From Nitrosotalea devaniterrae (lineage in GTDB: Archaea > Thermoproteota > Nitrososphaeria > Nitrososphaerales > Nitrosopumilaceae), in NCBI GenBank assembly GCA_900065925.1, contig LN890280.1, forward strand, positions 178,451-242,450: 64,000 bases of DNA, given 5' to 3'. Below are positions 36,430 through 45,216 of the stretch, piece after piece. The translations under genes were made by a program, and so were the position numbers. Numbering within the stretch: the stretch's first letter is position 1; every line of letters begins with the position of its first letter. The notes below the pieces were generated by a model. It worked only from the letters and a program-made list of their open reading frames with translations, ran no database searches and was not told where the DNA came from.

Positions 36430-37536
36430 TCATTTTATTTTAGATATATTTTCTCTAATTACTTTTATTTTATCCCCATTCAATACTGATTCATAAATCA
36501 TAATGCATTTACGAGCTATTGCCACAGGTGAGAGATATCTATCCGCCCATACTTTGCCATTTTTAGCCAATTGTAGTCGTTTCTTTTCATCCTTCAAGTA
36601 TTCTAGTTTTTCATAGATTTCGTCTATTGTGGAGGCATCAAGTAATGGGATTGGTTCTGGGTGAAGACCTTGATATGCATTTTCATTGCATTTTATGATT
36701 AATGGTTTCTCACAGATGAGTGCTTCCATACCTATTGCTCCAATACCAGGTTGAATGAATTGATCTGCAACGATATCACAAATATTGTAATAATAAAGTA
36801 GTTCCTTGGCACCTAGTTGATTCAAAATCAAAACCTTGTCTTCAATTCCAAGAGACTTGACTAATTCTTTACTTTTTTCTTTATCTGCTCCCCAATCAAC
36901 CATGATTAAAATTGCATTAATACATGTCTTTGAAAATCTAGCAAAAGCCTTGATCATGATATCGTTGCCTTTTATGTTCCAAATGTGACTGGCAGGATGA
37001 AAAATCACAAGTTTATTTCTAAATTTCTCGTCATCTATTTTCTGTGGTTTGAAGAAAGAAAGATCTGATATAAGCGGCAAAAATATTGTATTTTTTATTT
37101 TAAGTTGTTTTAGTAATGGCGGCTGATCTGGAGTAGAAAATAAAACTACTTTTGCTTTTCTATATGCTCTTCTAAGAAGCACTCCTCTCAACGAATTTGT
37201 AAATGCCATTTCATTTAGATCACTCCCCAAAGTTTGTGCAATGAAGGATTTTCCAGAGAATGATGCAAATATAGGTAACTCAACATGAGCATGAATTAAA
37301 TCATATTTTGATTCTTTCATAATGTTCAATACTTGAAACTTCCATAACGAACTTTGTTTGTTGTAAAATCTTATCCATTGTGGATATGATGTTAATTGAG
37401 GATCACGAATTAATGGATCTGCAGTAATCTTGGGGTTTTTTTCCATTAATAGATCAATATCTGTATCTGATTCTCGTAATTGCTTTACATGATAATATCC
37501 CACGTTTGCCATATTTCCAGCGTAAAGTATTTTCAT
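36430..37536 (-). CDS. GT4-family glycosyltransferase
   Basis: 368 residues from ATG 37536, five bases past the stop of the upstream FemAB-like gene; upstream in-frame codons would overlap it. Elements: MKILYAGNMANVGYYHV, HAHVELPIFASF, LVIFHPASHIWNIKG, VLILNQLGAKELLYYYNICDIV, and GIGAIGMEALICEKPLI with the donor E-x7-E. The linkage and donor are unknown. Confidence 0.86.
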   Translation of the reverse strand: MKILYAGNMANVGYYHVKQLRESDTDIDLLMEKNPKITADPLIRDPQLTSYPQWIRFYNKQSSLWKFQVLNIMKESKYDLIHAHVELPIFASFSGKSFIAQTLGSDLNEMAFTNSLRGVLLRRAYRKAKVVLFSTPDQPPLLKQLKIKNTIFLPLISDLSFFKPQKIDDEKFRNKLVIFHPASHIWNIKGNDIMIKAFARFSKTCINAILIMVDWGADKEKSKELVKSLGIEDKVLILNQLGAKELLYYYNICDIVADQFIQPGIGAIGMEALICEKPLIIKCNENAYQGLHPEPIPLLDASTIDEIYEKLEYLKDEKKRLQLAKNGKVWADRYLSPVAIARKCIMIYESVLNGDKIKVIRENISKIK

Positions 37537-37541
37537 ATTAT

Positions 37542-38489
37542 TCAACTGGACATAATCCAATAGTTTTTCTGTATGCCGCCCCACTTCTTCTTGTATTCTA
37601 GTATTCCTTCCTCCTTTTTTGATTTGGGAATTGGATTTACGCCTGAAAGATCATACCATTTCATCTTATGGTCAATTCCCCATTCTATTATTTTCCATTT
37701 GATAAGGTCTTGTGCATATAGTTTTTCTTCAGTATCTTGTTGTGAACGTGCTACGCCCCATTCGTTTATGTAATTGTTGAAAAAAGAAAATAATAACCCA
37801 CCAATAGATATTCCATCTTTTCTTGCAAGGAATCCTGAAAATCCGGCATTATGTAGAAATTTCCACATATCATGAAACTCCTGAGCATTACCAGATGATA
37901 AATTCATGGATGATCTATGCTTATCTAAAAGAGATGAATATTCATCTAACGTCTTGTCTGTTATCTCTTCTACTATGACATTTCTTTCTATGGATCTTTC
38001 TATGTTTTTACGTGCGTTATGTTTAGACATTCCTCCATAAAGTTCCTCTTTTGATTTAGTTAAATCTATCAAAAAAGTGCTCCACAGAGTCTTGTTGAAA
38101 TATGTATATTCTAAATTCGAAAGAGGATGAGTTGTTCCATATACTTTTTTATAATTTTGTTTTATGTGAGACAAAAAGAATGTAGAGCATTCTTGTGAAG
38201 ATGTAATTGGTCCATAATTCCACCTTATGGAATTCTTTAATTTTCTTACTACTCCATGCAAAAAATGTGGAACTCTTTTAACATTAGATATGTATTCAAA
38301 CAATAATGTCTGCAGTAAAATATTCCCCGATGAATCAAAAACTCGACAAAATATTGGATTCCACTTTAACCATTTTCTTGCATATTCCGAGTATTCCACA
38401 CTGTTGAAAATATTTCCTGTAGTATTTGACAACAAGTGTTTATTCCAATCTTGTGGTGGCTCATTTTTTAATTCTAATGAAAAGTTCAA
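37542..38489 (-). CDS. FemAB/GNAT-type acyltransferase
   Basis: 315 residues. A GNAT-fold core typical of FemAB-like proteins: SKHNARKNIERSIERNV in the first half and IIEWGIDHKMKWYDLSGVNPIPKSKKEEGILEYKKKWGG at the end, the WYDLxG-type strand and following loop. In bacteria these add amino acids from aminoacyl-tRNA to lipid II; here they may acylate an amino sugar of the surface glycan. Operon with the GT4 gene that follows. Confidence 0.8.
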   Translation of the reverse strand: MNFSLELKNEPPQDWNKHLLSNTTGNIFNSVEYSEYARKWLKWNPIFCRVFDSSGNILLQTLLFEYISNVKRVPHFLHGVVRKLKNSIRWNYGPITSSQECSTFFLSHIKQNYKKVYGTTHPLSNLEYTYFNKTLWSTFLIDLTKSKEELYGGMSKHNARKNIERSIERNVIVEEITDKTLDEYSSLLDKHRSSMNLSSGNAQEFHDMWKFLHNAGFSGFLARKDGISIGGLLFSFFNNYINEWGVARSQQDTEEKLYAQDLIKWKIIEWGIDHKMKWYDLSGVNPIPKSKKEEGILEYKKKWGGIQKNYWIMSS

Positions 38490-38615
38490 TTACTCATATC
38501 TTCCAATTTCTCTTTATAATTGGTTAACTTTTGTATTCTTATTTCTCATGAAATAAACCAAAGAAAACAAATGTTTATCACGTAAACTAGTCTATTTACT
38601 GATAATCATTAAATC

Positions 38616-39785
38616 TTGGAAAGAAAAACGTTATCTGTTACAACTATGTCTGTCCACAAATTAAATAATTTTAATCGATTGGATACTCTAGATAAAATTA
38701 AAAAAATCGTTTTTAACTCAATTAAAAAAACTGATCTAGATCTTTCAGGATTAACTGTATTGACAGAAGCAGCTACGGGTAATTGGGCATATACTCCATT
38801 TATTGCTGCTCTCTCTGGTGCTACTGTTTTGTGTTTTACAAAGGATTCCAAATATGGTACGACAAAAGAAATTATTTGTAATTTCAATACTCTTTCAAAA
38901 TTTTTTGGTCTTAAAAAGAAGATTCATGTTTATAAAAAAATAACAAAAGAAATTATCAGTAAGGCGGATATAGTAACTAATAGCGGCTTATTGAGGCCCA
39001 TTGATAAAAAATTCATTAATTCGATGAAAAAAACAGCGGTAATATCGTTAATGTGGGAGCCATGGGAATTCCGAAAACAAGATCTTGATCTTGTCAATTG
39101 TATGAAACGGGGTATTGCTGTTTTAGGTGTTAATGAAGATAATCATATTCTAAATGTTGCAAAATATAATGGTGAAAATATATTGAAAATTTTATCTGCA
39201 AATAAGATCCCTGTAAAAAGAAAAAATATTATACTGGTTGTTGAAAACAGAATTTATTCTCATGTTATTAAATCCCTTATTTCACATGGAGCTAACGTAA
39301 TATTAGTTTCAGAATCAATATGTGACGAATTAAATGATTTTGATGTTCCAGTTATACGTGATCTTAAAAGTCCTAAAATTATATCATTTCTAAAGAAATG
39401 CGATCTAATGATAATTAACTCTGCTCCGTTAAAAAAGAAAATAATCGGTGGAAAACACGGTCTATCGATTTCACTTCTCAAAAAAATAAATCCTGATATG
39501 CGAATTTTAATTTATTTTGGTAATGTAGATTATAAAGGACTCAAAAAAGCAAAATTGGTATGTATTCCTATGACAAATCCTGGTCTTGGGCACATGCCTT
39601 GGACACTTGACTTCTTAGGTCCTAATCCAACTATTGAGTTAAATGCACTTGGACTCAAGGTGGGAGAACTACTTGCAAAAAATAGATTATCTAATTTTGA
39701 AGTGGAAGAGGCTAAACAAAAGGCTCTTACAAGTCCATTTTGTTTAGACTTTACAGCAGAGCAGAAAAAACATTTTCACAGATGA
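38616..39785 (+). CDS. Unrecognised protein with Rossmann-like segments
   Basis: 389 residues from TTG 38616, or 379 from ATG 38646. A TATA-like element near 38594 fits the TTG better. Two alpha/beta halves can be seen: the first with LTVLTEAATGNWAYTPF and ADIVTNSGLLRPI, the second from about 200 with KNIILVVENRIYSHVIKSLISHGANVILVS, which resembles an NAD-binding fold (DSH-like) without a clear GxGxxG. No catalytic motif found. It lies between the FemAB and aminotransferase-fusion genes, so a sugar-linked role is plausible. Confidence 0.65.
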   Translation: MERKTLSVTTMSVHKLNNFNRLDTLDKIKKIVFNSIKKTDLDLSGLTVLTEAATGNWAYTPFIAALSGATVLCFTKDSKYGTTKEIICNFNTLSKFFGLKKKIHVYKKITKEIISKADIVTNSGLLRPIDKKFINSMKKTAVISLMWEPWEFRKQDLDLVNCMKRGIAVLGVNEDNHILNVAKYNGENILKILSANKIPVKRKNIILVVENRIYSHVIKSLISHGANVILVSESICDELNDFDVPVIRDLKSPKIISFLKKCDLMIINSAPLKKKIIGGKHGLSISLLKKINPDMRILIYFGNVDYKGLKKAKLVCIPMTNPGLGHMPWTLDFLGPNPTIELNALGLKVGELLAKNRLSNFEVEEAKQKALTSPFCLDFTAEQKKHFHR

Positions 39786-39808
39786 CTTATCTTATCGTTG
39801 AACGTATG

Positions 39809-41155
39809 TCAAAAGTAGTGTGATTTTACCACTCCTAAAATGTAGTCAAGATCTTTATGAGTCAAGTTTTGGTGAACAGGTAAAATGATGGCATTTGATT
39901 TATGATATACTCCTGCCTCAATACCAAATGACTTTAGCCTTTCTAACAATTTGTACGGAATTTCTGATTTTAAAAGATATGCATGAGGGACTACACCGTT
40001 TTGTAATTCTTTGAAGGGAGATAGACCAATCTTTTTAAATCCTGAATCTAGATGTGAATAATTTCTTATTCGAAGCGACTCGTATTCTGAAATTTTTTCC
40101 AATCCTACGCTGACACCTTTTCTTATAACCTCTCTTTTTGCAAAATCAAATATTCTCAGTTTTTTTTGTTCATTGTCATCAACATGCATTCCTAGTAGCA
40201 TACCACCATATTGAACCGGGAAAACTTTTGAAAATGAGTAAATTGAATAATTGCCAAATGTACCTATTCTTTTTCCATTGATTGATGTGGTGATGGAATG
40301 AGCACAATCTTCGATCAAAATAATTTCATTTTTGATTGCATATTCACGTAATTCTTCGATATTCTGTACTGGAAATCCCCATTCATGAATAGCGTATATG
40401 ACCTTAGTTTTTTTAGTTATTTTTCTGGAATGCTTACAAATAATCTCAATTTCATCTGTCACATCTCTTGCAACATATGGTGTGTTAAATGACGTGACCA
40501 ATGTGACAACATCAGTTTTATTGAGGCCGAGTTTTTTTAATATCAGGTAAATTGCAGTTCTTCCATCTGGAAGTAATGTGAAGTCTTTTCCTGTAAACTC
40601 TGTGATTTTTTCTTCTACATTATTTACTTCGCTGAATGTTTGCTGGTTGTTGTAATATGGATCTAATCTTATTAATGGTTTTACTCTGGGGGGATTGTAT
40701 ATTGTTGGATAAGTTTCACATGAAAATTGTTGTTTAAAATGGTCTAATTCATTTCTATATGATGTACCAAGATCAAAATATCTGTATTTTGATTTTGCAA
40801 ATTTTTTTACTACATACCATATCAAAAATGAGTTAGCTTGAGCGTTTCTACCGTCTTCTTTTGATACACTATATTTGTAAAATATGTTTAAATTAAAGAA
40901 CTCGATCACTATTCCAGCTACGATCTTTTTCTTCTCATCTAAAGCGTAATAGCATCTTTGGTTTTTTTTCAATTTTTTGGGAAACAACACGTCATTAATT
41001 TTTGAGGTTGTTTTGGATTCCACTGCACTTAATCTAAGGTTTTCAGCCTTTTTGATTGCCCATCGAGCCTCTTTTGATATTTTATTCCAGCTTTCTAATT
41101 CTAGTGTTATCAAATAACCGTTCTTTACATAATCTTTTCCTGTATATGGCATCAT
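39809..41155 (-). CDS. GNAT/FemAB-type domain fused to a DegT aminotransferase
   Basis: 448 residues. Residues ~20-155 look like the second half of a FemAB/GNAT acyltransferase, with RYFDLGTSYRNELDHFKQQFS. Residues ~175-448 are a DegT/DnrJ aminotransferase: DGRTAIYL for the phosphate pocket, EDCAHS (D283), and SFSKVFPVQYGG with K310 as PLP lysine. The amino-terminal domain of the usual aminotransferase is shortened. It may amine and then acylate one sugar. Starts at ATG 41155 or 41152. Confidence 0.75.
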   Translation of the reverse strand: MMPYTGKDYVKNGYLITLELESWNKISKEARWAIKKAENLRLSAVESKTTSKINDVLFPKKLKKNQRCYYALDEKKKIVAGIVIEFFNLNIFYKYSVSKEDGRNAQANSFLIWYVVKKFAKSKYRYFDLGTSYRNELDHFKQQFSCETYPTIYNPPRVKPLIRLDPYYNNQQTFSEVNNVEEKITEFTGKDFTLLPDGRTAIYLILKKLGLNKTDVVTLVTSFNTPYVARDVTDEIEIICKHSRKITKKTKVIYAIHEWGFPVQNIEELREYAIKNEIILIEDCAHSITTSINGKRIGTFGNYSIYSFSKVFPVQYGGMLLGMHVDDNEQKKLRIFDFAKREVIRKGVSVGLEKISEYESLRIRNYSHLDSGFKKIGLSPFKELQNGVVPHAYLLKSEIPYKLLERLKSFGIEAGVYHKSNAIILPVHQNLTHKDLDYILGVVKSHYF

Positions 41156-41181
41156 TTGCTACTAAAAATTCAGATCTTTTA

Positions 41182-42129
41182 CTATTTCAACTTCCTGTTC
41201 ATCTTCCAGATCAAGTATCTGGTTATTCCTTCTTCCAACTTTACTTTTGGTTTATAACCTAGAACTTTCCTTGCGTGGGAAATGCTTGCCAGGTGTCTTT
41301 TCACATCCCCTTTTCTTTCCTGTTTGAATGTGATTTTACTATCGATTTCTTTACCTGTTATATCTTGAAATTTCTTTATCATTATCTTTGCAATATTGAG
41401 TACACTGGCTTCTTTTCCACTACCAATGTTGAAGGTTTCCCCTATGAAATTCGAGCTTTGATCTGCCAGCATGATTCCTTCACATGTGTCATCTACATAT
41501 GTGAAATCTCTTGTTTGTTTTCCATTGCCAAATATTATTGGTGATTGATTATTTGAAATTCTTCTAAAAAAATTGGGTATCACAGCTGCATATGTGTCAT
41601 CTCTCATAAATTCTCCATAGCTATTAAATGGTCTAACTGTTACAGCTTTGAGATTTTCAGTTTTCTCAAAACCCTTCACATAAAGATCTGCAGCAGCTTT
41701 TGAACCCGCATAGATTGTACTAGGAAATAGTGGATGGTCTTCTCTCATGGGAATGTGTAAGGCTGTTCCATAAACCTCGCTTGATGATACATGAATCAAT
41801 TTAATCTTTAAGTCACTACAGGTTTTTGCAACTAGATACGATCCGTAATCATTTACTCTTACCACCTCTTCTGGTTTATCAAAGGACATTGTCAGGGGTT
41901 TTACTGCCAAATGAAAAACTACATCAGCTTTTCTAAATGCAGATCTAAGGTTATTTGGATTCAGGATGTTGTCTTTTTTAATGCATACTTCTCTTGGAAT
42001 ATTGCTAATTCCACTACCGTTTGACAAATCATCATAGACTAGTACATCATAACCTTTTTGATGCAGCTTTTTAGTCAGATGTGAACCTATGAATCCAGCT
42101 CCACCTGTGACAACCGCGCGACGTTTCAT
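41182..42129 (-). CDS. NAD-dependent epimerase/dehydratase (extended SDR)
   Basis: 315 residues. GGAGFIGSHL at the front, VSSSEVYG and YAGSKAAADLY (catalytic Y and K), RPFNSYGEF and DFTYVDD. Family length. It would epimerise or dehydrate an NDP-sugar, acting near the two aminotransferases on either side; gaps of 26 and 63 bases on the same strand suggest one operon of three genes (43269 to 39809). Confidence 0.88.
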   Translation of the reverse strand: MKRRAVVTGGAGFIGSHLTKKLHQKGYDVLVYDDLSNGSGISNIPREVCIKKDNILNPNNLRSAFRKADVVFHLAVKPLTMSFDKPEEVVRVNDYGSYLVAKTCSDLKIKLIHVSSSEVYGTALHIPMREDHPLFPSTIYAGSKAAADLYVKGFEKTENLKAVTVRPFNSYGEFMRDDTYAAVIPNFFRRISNNQSPIIFGNGKQTRDFTYVDDTCEGIMLADQSSNFIGETFNIGSGKEASVLNIAKIMIKKFQDITGKEIDSKITFKQERKGDVKRHLASISHARKVLGYKPKVKLEEGITRYLIWKMNRKLK

Positions 42130-42192
42130 TACTTAGCTCTGAAATAATTCGTTAAAATATGTTGTTGTGAACTTCATGTGTGTTATGTCTAA

Positions 42193-43269
42193 CTAGATCT
42201 CTCTTATTGTCTTGCAAATGAATTCCTGATCATCTATTGTTAGCTCCTCATGTAGCGGCAAGGAAATGGCATTTTTATATAAAAATTCAGAGTTTTCTAA
42301 ATTACCTTTTCGTCTATATTTTCTAAAGGCTGGCAAACAGTGTAAGGCATAGGTCCCAATCTGAGTTTCTACATTCTGTTGCGCAAGTTTGGTTCTTATC
42401 TTATCTCGTAAGCCAGGCTTTGTAATATAACACACATAGGACTGATATGTATGCCTTGAATTTTCAACTGGCTTTTGTTTATGAACAAAGTCCACTTTGG
42501 AAAGTAATTCGTCATAAATTTTTGCCTGTGAAATTCGTTTTTTGATTATTCCTTCAATCTTTTCCATTTGTGCAAGTCCTATTGCACTTAGAATGTCTGA
42601 AATCTTGTAATTGGTTCCAGCATTTACAAATTCTGAACCTACCTTTCCAAACATCTTGTACGAACTGCACTTGTCTGCCAAGTTCTTATCATTGGTTGTT
42701 ATCATTCCACCTTCACCAGTTGTAATTATTTTTCGTGGGTGAAAGCTAAAGCAAGTTATATCTGCTAAAGAGCCCACATACTTGTTTCCTATCTTTGTTC
42801 CTAAATTTGTAGCTGCATCTTCTAAAATCTTGATTCCATCTCTTCTAATTTTGTAAAAATCTTCTTCTAACGGATTTCCAAAAAGTGATACTGGTAAGAC
42901 AAATCTAGTGGACTCATCTAATGATTCTTCTACAATTTTTCTTGTAACATTCATTGTCTCCTTATCAACATCCACCAAAACTGGTATCCCACCTGCAAGA
43001 TCTATTGTAAGAACTGTAGCAGGAAATGTAAAATCAGAAACTAGAACTTTTTTCCCCTTTACTCCCAAGCTTTCAAGAGACGTATGAAGAGACGTAGTTG
43101 CCGACGTTGTTGCAATGGCATATCTTGCTTTCACATATTTAGCAACTTTTTGTTCAAATTGATGAGTTATTTTTCCTTCGGTAAGTATCTTTGAATCTAA
43201 CACTTTTTTTATTAATGACATCTCACGAGTATCAATTTTTGGACGCATCAGGAATATTCTTTTTTTCAT
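42193..43269 (-). CDS. DegT/DnrJ/EryC1 sugar aminotransferase
   Basis: 358 residues. PLP lysine K180 in FSFHPRKIITTGEGG, D151 in LEDAATNLG, and TTSATTSLHTSL at the phosphate pocket. The fold is complete. It aminates a keto sugar; with the SDR and fusion protein downstream it looks like the head of a small three-gene operon. Which position (C3, C4, etc.) is aminated is not clear. Confidence 0.9.
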   Translation of the reverse strand: MKKRIFLMRPKIDTREMSLIKKVLDSKILTEGKITHQFEQKVAKYVKARYAIATTSATTSLHTSLESLGVKGKKVLVSDFTFPATVLTIDLAGGIPVLVDVDKETMNVTRKIVEESLDESTRFVLPVSLFGNPLEEDFYKIRRDGIKILEDAATNLGTKIGNKYVGSLADITCFSFHPRKIITTGEGGMITTNDKNLADKCSSYKMFGKVGSEFVNAGTNYKISDILSAIGLAQMEKIEGIIKKRISQAKIYDELLSKVDFVHKQKPVENSRHTYQSYVCYITKPGLRDKIRTKLAQQNVETQIGTYALHCLPAFRKYRRKGNLENSEFLYKNAISLPLHEELTIDDQEFICKTIREI

Positions 43270-43302
43270 TATTGATGATTCTACAAATTACCTCTATTTC
43301 TA

Positions 43303-43310
43303 TATTTTAT
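43303..43310 (+). promoter_or_regulatory. TATA box upstream of the short dehydrogenase
   Basis: TATTTTAT centred 26 bases before an ATG at 43333. That ATG opens an 18-codon frame (43333-43389) which ends across the start of the dehydrogenase at 43382, so the mRNA either has a leader of about 50 bases or a short leader peptide. Confidence 0.4.
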
Positions 43311-43381
43311 AACTTTGCTAGATTCAAGTCAAATGAGGTACCAAAAACTAATTATTGGTTGTAAATACACCTTCTTTCAAT

Positions 43382-44176
43382 ATGGTTAATAAATTAAAAG
43401 ATGTGGTTGCAGGGTTGGGGGAAATAGGAACACCTATCTTGCAACTTATCTCAAAAGCAAATCTATCCGTAGGTTATGATATTAATGAGAGACTAATGGA
43501 TCTTGATAAATTCAAAAAATTTGAAAAACTTGATACTTGCTTTTTGCATATCTGTATCCCATATAACAACAATTTTGATTCAAATGTACTATCATTATAC
43601 AAGAAATTCAAACCTGATTGTATTGTAATTCACAGTACAGTAAGTCCAGGCACTACAAGTAAAATACAATCAAAACTTCCAATTCCTGTAATCTACAGCG
43701 CAACAAGGGGTGTTCACAGAAGAATGTTGCATGACATGAAAAGATATGTAAAATTCTATGCGGTAGATCCAAATGCACCAAAAGCAAAATGGGCATCTAC
43801 TATATACTCTAATATGCTGAAAAAATGCGGCGTCAAAACAAAACAAATGTCAGGACCTCTTACACTAGAGCTTGCCAAGATAGTAGTTGATACATCCTAT
43901 TATGGTTGGCTAATTACATATGCACAACTAAGTAACATGATTGCTATCCAAAACAAAGTAGACTATGATGAGATGTGGTCATTTGCAGATGAGATTCACA
44001 AGTATCTTGGCAATAGACCGAAAATGTTTCCAGGATTTATTGGAGGACATTGTGTGATTCCTAATCTTGAATTAATACGTAATCCAACTTTGGATATGAT
44101 TAAGGAAATCAATGATATTTACGCAAAAAAAGTCAAAAACTCAAAGTCAATAGCAAAAAAATATCAATCTAAATAG
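43382..44176 (+). CDS. Short UDP-sugar dehydrogenase-like protein lacking the C-terminal domain
   Basis: 264 residues from ATG 43382. The NAD loop VAGLGEIGTPIL, the HSTVSPGTT segment and a late FIGGHCVIP with C224 match the first two domains of UDP-glucose/UDP-ManNAc dehydrogenases, but the third, UDP-binding, domain (about 150 residues) is absent and the lysine-aspartate after the catalytic cysteine is missing. It may act on a different substrate or not be a dehydrogenase. It stands before the SDR gene at 44266. Confidence 0.72.
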   Translation: MVNKLKDVVAGLGEIGTPILQLISKANLSVGYDINERLMDLDKFKKFEKLDTCFLHICIPYNNNFDSNVLSLYKKFKPDCIVIHSTVSPGTTSKIQSKLPIPVIYSATRGVHRRMLHDMKRYVKFYAVDPNAPKAKWASTIYSNMLKKCGVKTKQMSGPLTLELAKIVVDTSYYGWLITYAQLSNMIAIQNKVDYDEMWSFADEIHKYLGNRPKMFPGFIGGHCVIPNLELIRNPTLDMIKEINDIYAKKVKNSKSIAKKYQSK

Positions 44177-44265
44177 AAAAACTATCCGTATTTTTTGACA
44201 TGTACTATGTGTCTTTGAGAGAGAAAATCTCTATAATTTAATACGCACCAGTATAGACAAAATCT

Positions 44266-45189
44266 ATGCAAATCTTTGTTACTGGGGGTGCAGGCTTTAT
44301 TGGACAACACCTAGTAAAACACCTCTTAGAGAAAAAAAATAAGGTAGTAATCTATGACAATCTAAAGAACAACAAAAAAGATTCTATATCACATCTGCAA
44401 AAACTTGGAGCAAAATTCGTCAAAGGAGACGTAACGAATCTTACACAATTGAAAAAATCAATCAGGGGATCTGATGTTGTAATTCATCTTGCTGCACAGA
44501 TAAACGTGCAAGATTCGATAAAAAATCCACAATATACTCACAATGTAAATGTCACGGGAACTCTGAATGTTCTTCTGGCGTGTATCGAAAAAAACATAAA
44601 AAATTTTATTGCTCCATCTAGCGCAGCAGTATACGGAGATCAAAATGATCTTCCACTTTCTGAAAATTCTATAACTGTACCAATATCTCCTTATGGTGCA
44701 ACAAAGCTTGCAATGGAGCATTATCTACAATCTTTTTCAAAATGTTATGACATGAATTGTATCTCACTTAGACTGTTTAATGTATATGGAAAAGGTCAGT
44801 CATCGTCTTATGCCGGTGTGATTACAAAATTCTTACAAAACATAGCACAAAACAAACCCATTGTGATATTTGGAGATGGTTCTAACACTAGGGATTTTGT
44901 ATCAATCGATGATGTGGTCCAAGCATTTGACAAGTCAATTGCAAAAATAAGTGGAAAACAAGGCAAGTTTTACAATATAGCAAGTGGCAAATACATATCA
45001 ATTAAAGAACTTGCACAAATGATGATAGAAATCTCAGGAAAGGAAATACCCATAATCTACAAAAAGGCAAATACCGGAGATATCAGACACAGCCAGGTAT
45101 CTGTATGGCTTGCAAAAAAAGAACTTGGATATGTTCCTCAGGTAGAACTCAAAAAAGGACTGCAAAGACTGATACAAGGATTTACTTGA
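44266..45189 (+). CDS. NAD-dependent epimerase/dehydratase (extended SDR)
   Basis: 307 residues. TGGAGFIGQHL at the front, PSSAAVYG and YGATKLAMEHY (Y and K), RLFNVYGKGQ and DFVSIDDV. A UDP-glucose 4-epimerase-like protein. It is the last gene of the island; MtnA, a housekeeping gene, follows 27 bases later on the same strand. Confidence 0.87.
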   Translation: MQIFVTGGAGFIGQHLVKHLLEKKNKVVIYDNLKNNKKDSISHLQKLGAKFVKGDVTNLTQLKKSIRGSDVVIHLAAQINVQDSIKNPQYTHNVNVTGTLNVLLACIEKNIKNFIAPSSAAVYGDQNDLPLSENSITVPISPYGATKLAMEHYLQSFSKCYDMNCISLRLFNVYGKGQSSSYAGVITKFLQNIAQNKPIVIFGDGSNTRDFVSIDDVVQAFDKSIAKISGKQGKFYNIASGKYISIKELAQMMIEISGKEIPIIYKKANTGDIRHSQVSVWLAKKELGYVPQVELKKGLQRLIQGFT

Positions 45190-45216
45190 TATTAGGTTCT
45201 TTAATTTTTTAAAAAT

